Source: Rhytidiadelphus loreus
Taxonomy: Eukaryota; Streptophyta; Bryopsida; Hypnales; Hylocomiaceae
Length of the DNA: 64,000 nucleotides
Assembly: GCA_947034895.1 (NCBI GenBank)
Contig: OX344762.1
Coordinates: forward strand, 73,340,981 to 73,404,980
Reading direction: 5' to 3'
Shown here: in pieces, positions 10,450 through 20,400 of the stretch
How positions within the stretch are numbered: the first letter of the stretch is position 1
Layout of the letters: every line of letters begins with the position of its first letter
The notes under the pieces: generated by a model
The model's database searches: none
Seen by the model: the letters and a program-made list of their open reading frames with translations, nothing else
Told to the model about the DNA's origin: nothing
Program-made: the position numbers and the translations under genes

Positions 10450-13311
10450 ATGAGTTGCCTTTATTACCTCGTGTTGGGTGGCATATTCAACAATAGGCGT
10501 CAATCTGCTCCACTCCAACACGTCTCCGTGAGTGGCATCCTTCGCGACACAGTTGCGGAATACACGTTAGTGCAAACTTACGTGAATCCTCTCAACGACG
10601 CCACCATTGAAGCGGCTTACTCATTCCCCTTGTACGAGGGCGTGGCCGTTTCCGGTTTCGAAGCCGAAGTGGATGGCCGCAAGATCATCGGCAAGATTCA
10701 GGAGAAAGCTGCTGCGAGGAAGGAATACGAAGTGGCTGTGAAAGAAGGGAAGGTGGCAAGCTTACTAGAGCAGGAGAAGCCTGATGTTTTCCAAGCCTCC
10801 ATCGGTAACATCCCTCCTGCGAAAACCATCACCGTTCGCATCACTCTCATCTCGGAAATCAAACAAGACGCAGACGAGAATCAAATTCGGTTTGTTCTAC
10901 CGACAACGATTGCGCCACGTTACGGGAGTTACGCACCTGAGATCGCAAGCTCCTTCACCACTTCCAAGTTGTCGGTGGAGATTGCTTGCGCTATGTCGAA
11001 GGAGATCACGTCGATACAATCTCCTTCCCACACCATTCAAGTCCATCTCGGGACTTCCCGTACGAAGGTGAGCTTGACGACGGACAGTCTTCTTGACCGC
11101 GACCTCGTGATCATCGTGCAAGCGTTAGGGTTGGATTCACCACGGGTGTTGGTTGAGCATCATCCTAAAGATGGAACCCACGCAGTTTCATTGACATTTG
11201 CTCCAAGGTTTGCGCTCAATTCCCTCAAATCGTGCGAGCTTATCTTTCTTGTCGATCGCTCAGGCTCAATGCATTCAGGCTCCCAAATCCATCAAGCTGG
11301 GCAGGCTCTTGAGCTTTTCCTCCGCTCCATCCCCTCGGAAGATCACTACATCAACATCATCGGATTCGGCTCCGACCATCAATCCCTCTTCCCGAAGTCG
11401 GTAGAGTACAGCGCGGAGTCTTTGAAAATCACCACAAAGTATGCACAAACTTTGAGAGCAGACATGGGTGGCACGGAGTTGTTGGGCGCTTTCCAGGAGG
11501 CTTTTGAACGCCGTCGCAAAGACGTTCCGACGCAGATCTTTTTGCTTACAGACGGGCAGATATGGAATGTCGAGGCTCTCATCCAGTGCGTCAAAGAGGC
11601 TGTGGAAGAAGGGGAGAAGCGAAACTCGGTTGTGAGAGTATTCTCTCTGGGCGTTGGCGCGGCAGTTTCGCATCATCTCATTGAATCTGTGGCAAGGGCG
11701 GGGAGGGGATACTCCCAGCTTGTGGTGGAAGGCGAGCGAATGGAGAAGAAGGTGGTGAACATGCTGAAAGCAGCGCTCATGCCTTCTGTTACAGATGTAA
11801 GCGTCCAATGGGCAAATACTGTGGAAGATCTTTCTGGTGAGGACGATTTCGAAATGGTCGAAGCTTTAGAAGAAGCTGCAGATTCGCAGCTTGCTGTTGT
11901 GGATCCCAAGCCGCCCATTAGTTTATTCTCCTTTGAGGTTGAGGTTCCCTCACCACCGCCCCCTCCACCCACTGTCCTTCCCGAGATCATCATTCAAACC
12001 CTCCAAGCGCCGTTCAAAGTTCCAGCTTTGTACCGTGGTGCTCGCTTCACGATCTACGCCATTCTCTCATCCGACACGCCAGTTCCGAAGGAGATCATCT
12101 TGCGAGGCTCATCACCTGATGGGCCAGTGGAGCTCAAGGTGAAAGTGGAGTCTGTTCAAGAGGGAGAGACGATGCTGCACTCACTGGCAGCTCGCATCCT
12201 GGTGAGGGACTTGGAAGAGGGAGCTTCCTGTATTCACGCGCTTGGGGGAAGCACCACCACCGCTACGAATGAGCAAATGCTGAAGACGCTCGGTGTTCAT
12301 GTGGTGAAAGAAGGGAAGAAGTACAAGAACAAGTTGAACGAGCATGTCGTCTCGAAGCTTACCAAGCAGAAGATTCTGGAGCTCGCACTGAAGTACAAGA
12401 TCTCCAGCAAGTACACCAGCTGGGTGGCCGTTGACACGGAGAGCGATCGCAGCATCATTCACGACAAGGTGGTGACCGAAGCGCAGGTTTCATTTGGGGG
12501 TGCAGGGGGTGGAAGCTTTGGTGCAGGGCAATCTCCGTCTGGCATGTACAGTTTGCGGCAGTACTGTGCGGCACCGGCTGGTGCTGTCGCGTCATTTCGT
12601 GGTACAGGAGCGCCATTTTCAGCCAATTCATATGCAGCCACGCCATGTGTAATGCAGCAGCAATTGCAAATGCAGCAGCAATCACAGCAGCATTCTACGA
12701 GTATGGCCCCGGCTAGGGCGCACCATAGGAAATTAATTGCAAGCCCAAAGTTCAAAGCATCCAGCACGAGTGCATTCGGCTCAGGAAATCTTCCAGCAAC
12801 TACAACTGATGAGAAATTGTTTGGGGCACCAGCTCCTAAGTATCTGACAGGCACTTTATGCTCAGCTCAAACGCCCATTTTCGAGCGTCTCGAATCATTC
12901 GTGCCAGACATTCGTGCCAAACGACCGGAGGACATCTGTGAGAAAGCCAGTATAGCCACCACTGATCCTCACAGTCGGTTGCTTTCCCTTCTGCAACACC
13001 AGCAGTTCGACGGCTTGTTCCCTCTTGTCCCTGAGATTGCTGTCCTACTCTCCACCACTGTGGAAGAGATGAAAGCCAACTTGGGGGAGTTTCGGAAGAA
13101 GAATGGATGGCAGCTTTCGGAGCCCGAGTGGGAGACCTTGTGGGCTACTTGTTTGGCGGTGCAGTTTCTGAGGAAGCAGTTACCAGAGCTGCTGGAGGAG
13201 TGGGAGCTTGTTGTGGAGAAAGCAGAGAAGCGAGTGACAGCGATGGTGAAGAACCCAGAAGCTGTTGCAGCGATGCAACATGCTGCAAGTGAGATGGTGA
13301 AGAAAGATTAA
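10450..13311 (+). CDS. VIT domain / von Willebrand factor A domain protein
   Basis: This is a single uninterrupted exon of 953 codons. Residues about 20-150 form a VIT domain (FPLYEGVAVSGFEAEVDGR, then KEGKVASLLEQEKPDVFQ and IPPAKTITVRITL). A vWA domain follows with an intact metal-ion site: D269-x-S271-x-S273 (FLVDRSGSM), T342 (MGGTELLGAF) and D368 (FLLTDGQIW). A proline tract (about 500-510) and a Gln/Met-rich low-complexity linker (about 735-760) precede a C-terminal helical region (about 810-930) like that of VWA5A/PARP4-type proteins. There is no signal peptide and no PARP catalytic domain. Such VIT-vWA proteins are often scaffolds for protein complexes, and the specific role here is unknown. 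The ATG at 10450 gives an N-terminus with the usual lead into VIT. It is clearly more GC-rich than its flanks. The family call is firm, the function is not. Confidence 0.9.
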   Translation: MSCLYYLVLGGIFNNRRQSAPLQHVSVSGILRDTVAEYTLVQTYVNPLNDATIEAAYSFPLYEGVAVSGFEAEVDGRKIIGKIQEKAAARKEYEVAVKEGKVASLLEQEKPDVFQASIGNIPPAKTITVRITLISEIKQDADENQIRFVLPTTIAPRYGSYAPEIASSFTTSKLSVEIACAMSKEITSIQSPSHTIQVHLGTSRTKVSLTTDSLLDRDLVIIVQALGLDSPRVLVEHHPKDGTHAVSLTFAPRFALNSLKSCELIFLVDRSGSMHSGSQIHQAGQALELFLRSIPSEDHYINIIGFGSDHQSLFPKSVEYSAESLKITTKYAQTLRADMGGTELLGAFQEAFERRRKDVPTQIFLLTDGQIWNVEALIQCVKEAVEEGEKRNSVVRVFSLGVGAAVSHHLIESVARAGRGYSQLVVEGERMEKKVVNMLKAALMPSVTDVSVQWANTVEDLSGEDDFEMVEALEEAADSQLAVVDPKPPISLFSFEVEVPSPPPPPPTVLPEIIIQTLQAPFKVPALYRGARFTIYAILSSDTPVPKEIILRGSSPDGPVELKVKVESVQEGETMLHSLAARILVRDLEEGASCIHALGGSTTTATNEQMLKTLGVHVVKEGKKYKNKLNEHVVSKLTKQKILELALKYKISSKYTSWVAVDTESDRSIIHDKVVTEAQVSFGGAGGGSFGAGQSPSGMYSLRQYCAAPAGAVASFRGTGAPFSANSYAATPCVMQQQLQMQQQSQQHSTSMAPARAHHRKLIASPKFKASSTSAFGSGNLPATTTDEKLFGAPAPKYLTGTLCSAQTPIFERLESFVPDIRAKRPEDICEKASIATTDPHSRLLSLLQHQQFDGLFPLVPEIAVLLSTTVEEMKANLGEFRKKNGWQLSEPEWETLWATCLAVQFLRKQLPELLEEWELVVEKAEKRVTAMVKNPEAVAAMQHAASEMVKKD

Positions 13312-13324
13312 GTTTGATTACATA

Positions 13325-13715
13325 GTGTCGGTACGTAATTAGGCATAGTCAGAATTGTGCTGTAATAATTTTGTAGATGAACAAGCGTCAGTATGAGAGT
13401 TTAGACCAAGGATCAATGAGCAATCCATTTCATTCCTTCGTGAGGGCGGCGGTGTAATTTAGACAGACAAAGTTCGATTAGTGTTGGTATTAGCTTAAGT
13501 ATGCTACCAGTACGTAATCGAGCACAGTGAGAGAAACGTGATAAAGTTGTTGATGCATGAGTTGGTGGAAGATAGAGAGCTCTTTTGCTGTCGGTATTAT
13601 CTTAGGTATGATATCAGTACGTGGTCTGGCACAGTTAGATTATTGTAGTAATTTTGTAGATATTCCAACGATGATTGTGTATGAAAGTGTGTAAACCAAT
13701 GTTTAATGAGCAATA
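13325..13715 (+). repeat. Three diverged tandem units in the VIT/vWA 3' region
   Basis: Units begin near 13325, 13481 and 13588. They share GTCGGTA..., CAGTACGTA, GCACAGT, TAATTTTGTAGAT and (units 1 and 3) AATGAGCAAT. They lie just after the stop codon, probably within the 3' UTR. Confidence 0.6.
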
Positions 13716-14268
13716 CTGTGGAGTGTGGAGTGCCTTTCACGGCATGGGTTTCTTCATAAGAGAGTAATCTTAGCTGGTGGACTCTTGTTTGTTCGAAGTT
13801 TTTGTAAACCGCAAGTCCTTTGGATTAATAAGATAATATTCTCCATCGATTCCTCTCCATTGATACAAGGTCACTGATGTTGCTAGTTATATGCTTAGTT
13901 AATCAATGTATTATTGTTACGATTGTGAAACACAAGGGCTCTATCATAATAGTGTGGCATCGAGAGTCCAAAACTGTAAACAGGCTTGCTGATGTTGGAA
14001 TTAGGGGAATGTGCATTTTGATGTCTCGGTCAGGTTGGATATGGCCGTTTTCAGCTTGCTTGTGTTCCTCCATTCACACCCAAAACTGATCCTTTGATTG
14101 TTATGATCCATGTGATGACTGGCACTTTGTTAAATCCTAGTTTGGGGGGCAACTATCCTTCAGTTCCTTGTGAGCCAAGCACACACTTAGACCTTCGACA
14201 GTAAAAAGGCTTCACAAGGTTACTGGACATGAGATGAGTGTACCCATTCCCATTCATTTAACCCTTAA

Positions 14269-14494
14269 CCCTTAAAGGACGAAGGGGTGGCCTTAGAAAT
14301 CATCCCTATTCATTACTGTGTGAATTATGGGCTTTAGAAATAGCAAAAGCACTCATTGGAACTAAGTCAAACTACTATAGAAGACCTCCCCTTTTCACAA
14401 CAAAATTCCAAGGATGAATAGTTGCACTTCTGTCCTACTACAAAGAATCCTTGTCATCCATTGGACGCCAAATGTCCTCCACGACATTTAAGGG
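14269..14494. mobile_element. TTAA-flanked MITE-like element (family D)
   Basis: The ends are CCCTTAAAGGAC and ...CATTTAAGGG, each bordered by TTAA (14265-14268 and 14495-14498). The body (AAAGCACTCATTGGAA, ACTACTATAGAAGACC, CCCTTTTCACAAC) recurs at 39.8-40.2 kb (two tandem copies), at 63.5-63.7 kb and in reverse orientation at 46.6-46.75 kb. There is no coding capacity. Confidence 0.55.
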
Positions 14495-14544
14495 TTAAAG
14501 GACACAGTCCCATGACCAAGGTAGTCACCAAAAGTGCTTCAATT

Positions 14545-14815
14545 ATCGGACAAATAGATGCATTCTTTGTTTCTACATTCAACAATGAAGTCATCCATCA
14601 ATTGTTTTTTGGCCTCAATGTCCTTCAAGGGTTAAACATTTGAATTCTTTGGAGAATAGTTAAAGGGGCTTGCTTATTTTTTGTACATTCACTTATTGGA
14701 CAAACATGTGCATTCCTTGTTTGTACAGTGAACAATGAAGTCATCCATCAAATGCTTTTTGGCCTCAATGTCCTTCAAGGGTTAATAAGCATTTGAATTC
14801 TTTGGAGAAGAGTTC
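14545..14815. repeat. Tandem duplication (about 149 bp period) of a MITE segment
   Basis: Two copies share GGACAAA..TGTGCATTC, AACAATGAAGTCATCCATCA, TTTTTGGCCTCAATGTCCTT and CAAGGGTTAA, starting near 14549 and 14698. A related segment lies at 46840-46934. Confidence 0.65.
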
Positions 14816-17053
14816 AAGGGACTTGCTTATTTTTTGTACATAGATGAATCTTACTTCATTATTAATAATGCAAAGAGAATCAATTTTTTTGGTTGATAAA
14901 AACTTTAATTTCTTGAAATAAGGAAACCATGTGTTGTCAAGGCCATGGATTTCCAAACACCGTGGGTATCCAAACATAATCTAAAATCACCCCTAACACA
15001 TCTTTGAACCTTGATGAATAGAATAAATAAAATGTATGTCATGAAAGCAACTTTTGGTGACTACCTTGGTCATGGGTTAATAAGCATTTGAAAAAGTTGG
15101 TTTCATGACTTGTCATTTTTTGTAGTATCACTTAGTATTAGCTATACTATGACTTGTTAGAAAAAATATTTAATAAATAAAATGAAATATGAATAATTAT
15201 TATAATACTATAAATAATATATCAACAAAATTTGAGACCAAAAGAAAAATTAGGTTAGAAGTTATTTACAAAATAGAGTGACACAATTTTTGAAGAAAAT
15301 AGACATTTCGATGTTTTAATTTGTAAAAATTAGGAAAAAGAATTTACAAAGAAACCAAAAATTGATAATTTGGAAAAACTTCATAATAAAGAGATTTCAC
15401 CAAGAGAATGATCTTGAAACCACCTTCAATGTTTAGAAATGCTTGGCACAAGGGAGCCCTAGTAGCATGCATGTGGATGTAAAATAATGTTTTTTTAACC
15501 CCTAACTACCTAATCAATCATATATAATCAATCTGTAATTTTTGGTTCATCTTCCTGTCGGCAATTAAATTCTTTTGACAATTTAAAAAAATTTACAAGT
15601 AGTTTTAAGAGTTAACTATTGAAAGCTTTCATTTTCCATTGAAAAAGGTAAATATTTGATTTTTGAGAGGTCCTCAAATGCATATATGTACCTTTAGTGA
15701 AGAGTAAAGCTTGCCAATTTTACTTCATTTTCCGGCTTTGAGCAAAGCTCATCAATTTTACTTGATTTGAGACCTAAAAAATTGTACTTACCCATTTGCT
15801 TTGAAAATGGTCCCAATGGAAAGAGTAAAGTGTTTTTGTGATTTTCACCATTGAAAATGTAAACATGCAAGTGTTGATTTGGAGTTCTTTGCAATTTCTA
15901 TTTATCAAACCAAATTGCATTTCAACAATTGCAAGGTGGATTGTGTAACAAGCTTGATAGCTCTTAATTTGAACTTAAGGTTTTTCGAAGTGCATTTTAG
16001 TGTGCTAACACAATTTCTAGTTGTTCATGTCACCTCCAATCCCAAAAAACTCTTATATGCAAATTTCTCAAACATTGTGGGTAGAGACAACATACTAAAA
16101 ATAAGATACACAAATTTCTCTTGTTATAGTCTCACATCTCCTACGCAATTTCACACTCAAAATTGAGATGCACACTAACAATCAAGATCTTTTAACATCT
16201 ATACAATTAGATTTTGAAAATAAAACAATTTGCTTCATTGAAGATAATTATAAGCCCAATTTGTTCCTAATTTGACAAAAACAATTGTAGAATAATAAGG
16301 TAAAATATGCTTTAATTTGGGTCTCAACTTGATTAATTTTTTAATCCAATTGTAGCATCATATAGCTAACTCATTGAAGTATAGTGTCTGACAATTTCAA
16401 AGCATAAATCTCATTAATAGTGAAATATTCACTTTGAAACTTTGCGGAATAGTTTTTTTTACATGACTTTGCATATGCATAGTTCATTATTAAAATCTTT
16501 TCTAGAAAAATCTAAGTGTCTCACGACTTCTACAAGTTTACAACTTGCTTTGAAATTTAGATAGAAATCTATGAAAAAGAATTTGAGAGAAATAAACTCA
16601 AATATAAAAAAGGTTTTATTGTTTGAAGTGCCTATATTGAGATCAAAATTAAAAGACCAAGTAAATTGAACATAATTTTGAAACCACAAATTCTAACTCT
16701 ATGAAATTTGTCTTGCATTCAAAACAATCCTTGTTTATATCTTTGTGCAAATTCCAACCCTAGTATAAAAAATTGAAATTGAAATTGCTTGCTCCAAAGT
16801 AAGTAAAGTCCAAAAATCATTGTTTAGTCATTTAGGAGTTATATATATTGATGTTAAATAAAATATTGTCTATATTAGTATACTTCACAAATAAAAAATT
16901 CTAAATTCTAAATTAACCACTATAAAAAAGTCGTGTCGAAGTAGATGGATTTTGTTGGATATCCAATGTAACAATTCATGTTTTTATGTCAACAATCACG
17001 TTCAATGTAACATCTTCATGTTGTATTGGATGTCATTGTTGATATAAAATAGT

Positions 17054-17058
17054 GAACG
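17054..17058. repeat. Left target-site duplication of the copia element (GAACG)
   Basis: GAACG sits directly before the 5' LTR and is repeated at 22561-22565 directly after the 3' LTR. Confidence 0.95.
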
Positions 17059-17393
17059 TGTCGAGACATGCTTGGCTACGGTGTACTGTCTGTGAACAGT
17101 CATCGTACTGTTCCGTCCATAGTCGTGAACAGTCCACGGTCTACTATAGCAATGCCGTTTCAGATCAACCGTCGTTACGGATCGGGATCGGGACCCTTGG
17201 GAGACGATTCGCTCCAACCGGCAAGAACTACGTTATAGTACACTCTGATCCTTGGAAAGACAGTGTATGTGCTTTCACCGAGGTACGTAGGCAGCTTTCT
17301 CCACGAAGAGAAAGTGCGAGTGTCCACATTTGTTAGAGCATCAAGGCTAGATCGATTACACAAGTCAACGAGAGATCTGACTAAGTGTTATCA
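17059..17393 (+). repeat. 5' LTR of the copia element
   Basis: 335 bp bounded by TG...CA and 334/335 identical to the 3' LTR. The A at 17267 creates a chance ATG (17263 frame) in this copy only, continuous with the gag-pol frame. Confidence 0.96.
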
Positions 17394-17475
17394 CGTTATC
17401 AGCACTGCTTATGAAAAGCTGAGCGAGAAAGGACAACACGAACGCTTCCACAGAAACCATAATCGAAGAAGAGCC

Positions 17476-20400
17476 ATGGCACTACAAACAGATACAGGCT
17501 CTCGTCCAGCGATACCAGCGGAACCAGGTTTCAGACCACTAGAAGAGGACGGTACAAATTATATCATGTGGATGACAAATATGAAACAATACCTTTCAAG
17601 TAAAGGGCTCGAATCCACAATTGTCCGTCCACCTACTCCCATCGAAGAAGAACAACGGATGAAGGCAAGAGAAGCCGATGCTACATTAACTTTTGGAAAG
17701 TCGGCAATAGATTATAATCAAATGCAAAGAGATACTGCAACACTTGCCATCCGTCTAAGACTTAAAGATGACCTCGCCCTCCAAATGTACCACCACAATA
17801 CACCATACGATTTGTGGGAAGAAATCACAGCTCGTTTCGAAGCCATGCGAGAAATTACATACCCTGAGACATGGCAAGCATGGTTGAGTCTTCGTCATAT
17901 GGATTTCGACTTACTTGACAACTATAAATCAGCCTTATTTAAAATTACAGCAAAATTAGCTTACTGCAAAAGGCCAGTAACTGAGGCAAATATAATCTTT
18001 AAGACACTATCTACGATGGGGCCAGAAAGAATGGGACTCAAGGAATCATTACTGGCACGAGAATACAAGAATTCACGAGACTTATTTATCTACTTGGCTG
18101 AAAACGAAAAATTTAATAATGTTGCAAAGGAATTGGCAAAACAGAGACCTGCTGGGACAACCGCAATTCCAGAACTTAACTATACAAGAGACGAAAAACA
18201 AGACCCAAACAGGAGAAGAAAACCGTGGAAGCAACAGGTAAAAGGGGCTCGAAAATCAGCGACCCCTGGTAAACAAGACAAAAACACCAATACAAAAAAG
18301 AGCAAAGCACGAACCTCTGGGAAGTGTTTCAGATGCGGGAAGAAACGACACTTTGCTCGTGATTGTCGGACTCCAGATGACGTTGTCGATAAATACAGAA
18401 AAAATAATAATTTGTCACCCTGGAGAGGTACCAGGAAGGACAACAAAAACAACGATAAAAATAAAAAACAGCGCACTGAAAATGACGATGAATACAATTA
18501 TCTGGACCAGACACAATATGATGAAACGAATGCTGTCATGGATGAATCTCAGGACATAGAACAATCTACGATGATACTAGACTCAGGAGCCACGATTACA
18601 GTCATTAAAAGTGACAAGTACTTCACGAAAATGCAATCAGAAAATTACAAGATTGCATCGATGAGCGGTTTGAATCTAGCAGTGCGGGGATCAGGACCTG
18701 CTACGTTTGTGCTACCTGGCGGCTCACGAATATATGCCGAACGAGCTCTTCTTATTCCCACTGCAAGAAGACAGGTCCTCTGTGAAAACGATGTATCAAA
18801 CAGCGGATACGAGATAAGTACTCATATCTTTAAGGAAGGCCGCAGATTCAAAACCCTTACCAATGAACACGGTGACTGTGTTGAGAAGTTCTATTATACA
18901 GCAAACGGACTCATCGAATTTGAGATCACAACACACGAATTCATAGCACTTACAGGTGAGATAGCAGACGATGCCAGGCTCTGGCATGACCGTCTGGGCC
19001 ACCCATCTACCCGAATGCTGAAGAATACCTTAAAGTCAGCAGCAGGAAATATAAAGATCTCATCAAAACTACCCGAATCATGTTTGGCATGTTCGCGAGG
19101 CAAGCTGATCTTACGACCTGCTAAAGAAATAAGAGATAAGGAACTACAGCCTTTTCTTCATCGCATTCAAGTAGACATATGTGGCCCCATCTCACCACCA
19201 TCAGGACCATTTAGGTACTTCATGGTGATGATAGACTCCACATCTAGGTGGAGTGAGATCAATCTATTATCCACCAGAAACCATGCATTTGCAAAACTAC
19301 TTATACAACTTATCAGGATGCAAGTCAGGTTCCCAGAAAATAGCGTGAAAGACATTAGAGTGGACGGGGCAGGCGAGTTCACTTCTAAGATATTCCAAGA
19401 CTATTGTTCCGCACAGGGCATAAATCTAGAAGTTGCACTAGCGGAGATTCATTTTCAGAATGGGCTTGCCGAAAGCCTGATTAAAAGAATACAATGGATT
19501 GCACGTCCTTTACTGCTTAAGTGCAACTTACCCTTGACGGCATGGGGCCACGCGGTATTACATGCTGCCGATTTGATCAGGTTTCGCCCATGTGCAGGCA
19601 GCAAAGTCAGCCCATATCAATTAGCAACTGGCAATGCACCTGATATTAAGCACTTACGAAAATTTGGTTGTGCAGTAGAGGTGCCCTTAGATCCCACGAA
19701 GAGAAAAAAAATGGGACCCCAGAGGAAACAAGGTATTTACGTCGGCAATGTAGGAAATTCATTGATAAAGTATATAGAACCGAAAACAGGGGATCTCTTT
19801 CGGGCGAGATTCCAAGACTGCCACTTTGACGAGAAATGCTTCCCATCAATGGAGACAAAAGAAGAAAGATCAGCAACGGCTCTTGACATTAATTGGAAAT
19901 CCGACATAGTTGATGATTACAGAGACTCTCGCTGCGATGGGGAAGTACTTCGAATCCTGAGGTTGCGTGAGTTAGCACGAAGGCTCCCCGATGCATTCGC
20001 GGACACCCCTGACATAGTAAAAACTCCATATACCCAAGTCCAATATACACCAGCCCGAATCATGCCAGACAAGAACCCAGCTAATGTCTCACAGATTCGT
20101 CGTAAAAGAGGACGTCCTTTGGGATCGAAAAATAAACCAAAGATGCCAGTAGGAGTACCCCAGAGTTCAGGGGGAGTACCACAGAGTTCAGGGGGCGACA
20201 CAACTCACCAACCTAGTTTTGAAGAAGCCACTGATGTAGCTTTTACTGGTCACGTCTGGGACAGACGGACCATCTGTCGAGATGAGGTTTTTATGCTGCA
20301 GACCGTTAATGCTATTCTAGATCAGGCTGAAATACCAAAAACGGTACCACAAGCAAAGCGATCATCAGAATGGCCTCACTGGAAACGCGCAATGCAAGAT

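Larger units (their letters stand above)
13716..17053. other. Intergenic DNA rich in TTAA-type repeat copies
   Basis: No gene is seen. It contains the element at 14269-14494, the duplicated unit at 14545-14815 and long AT-rich sequence without bounded features. At 16918 a CACTATAAAAAA motif resembles a CACTA end, but no partner was found. Confidence 0.5.

Noticed and set aside
16918..17058. CACTATAAAAAA start as a CACTA MITE split by the copia element
   Set aside because: No inverted counterpart is found after the 3' LTR, so the element cannot be bounded.
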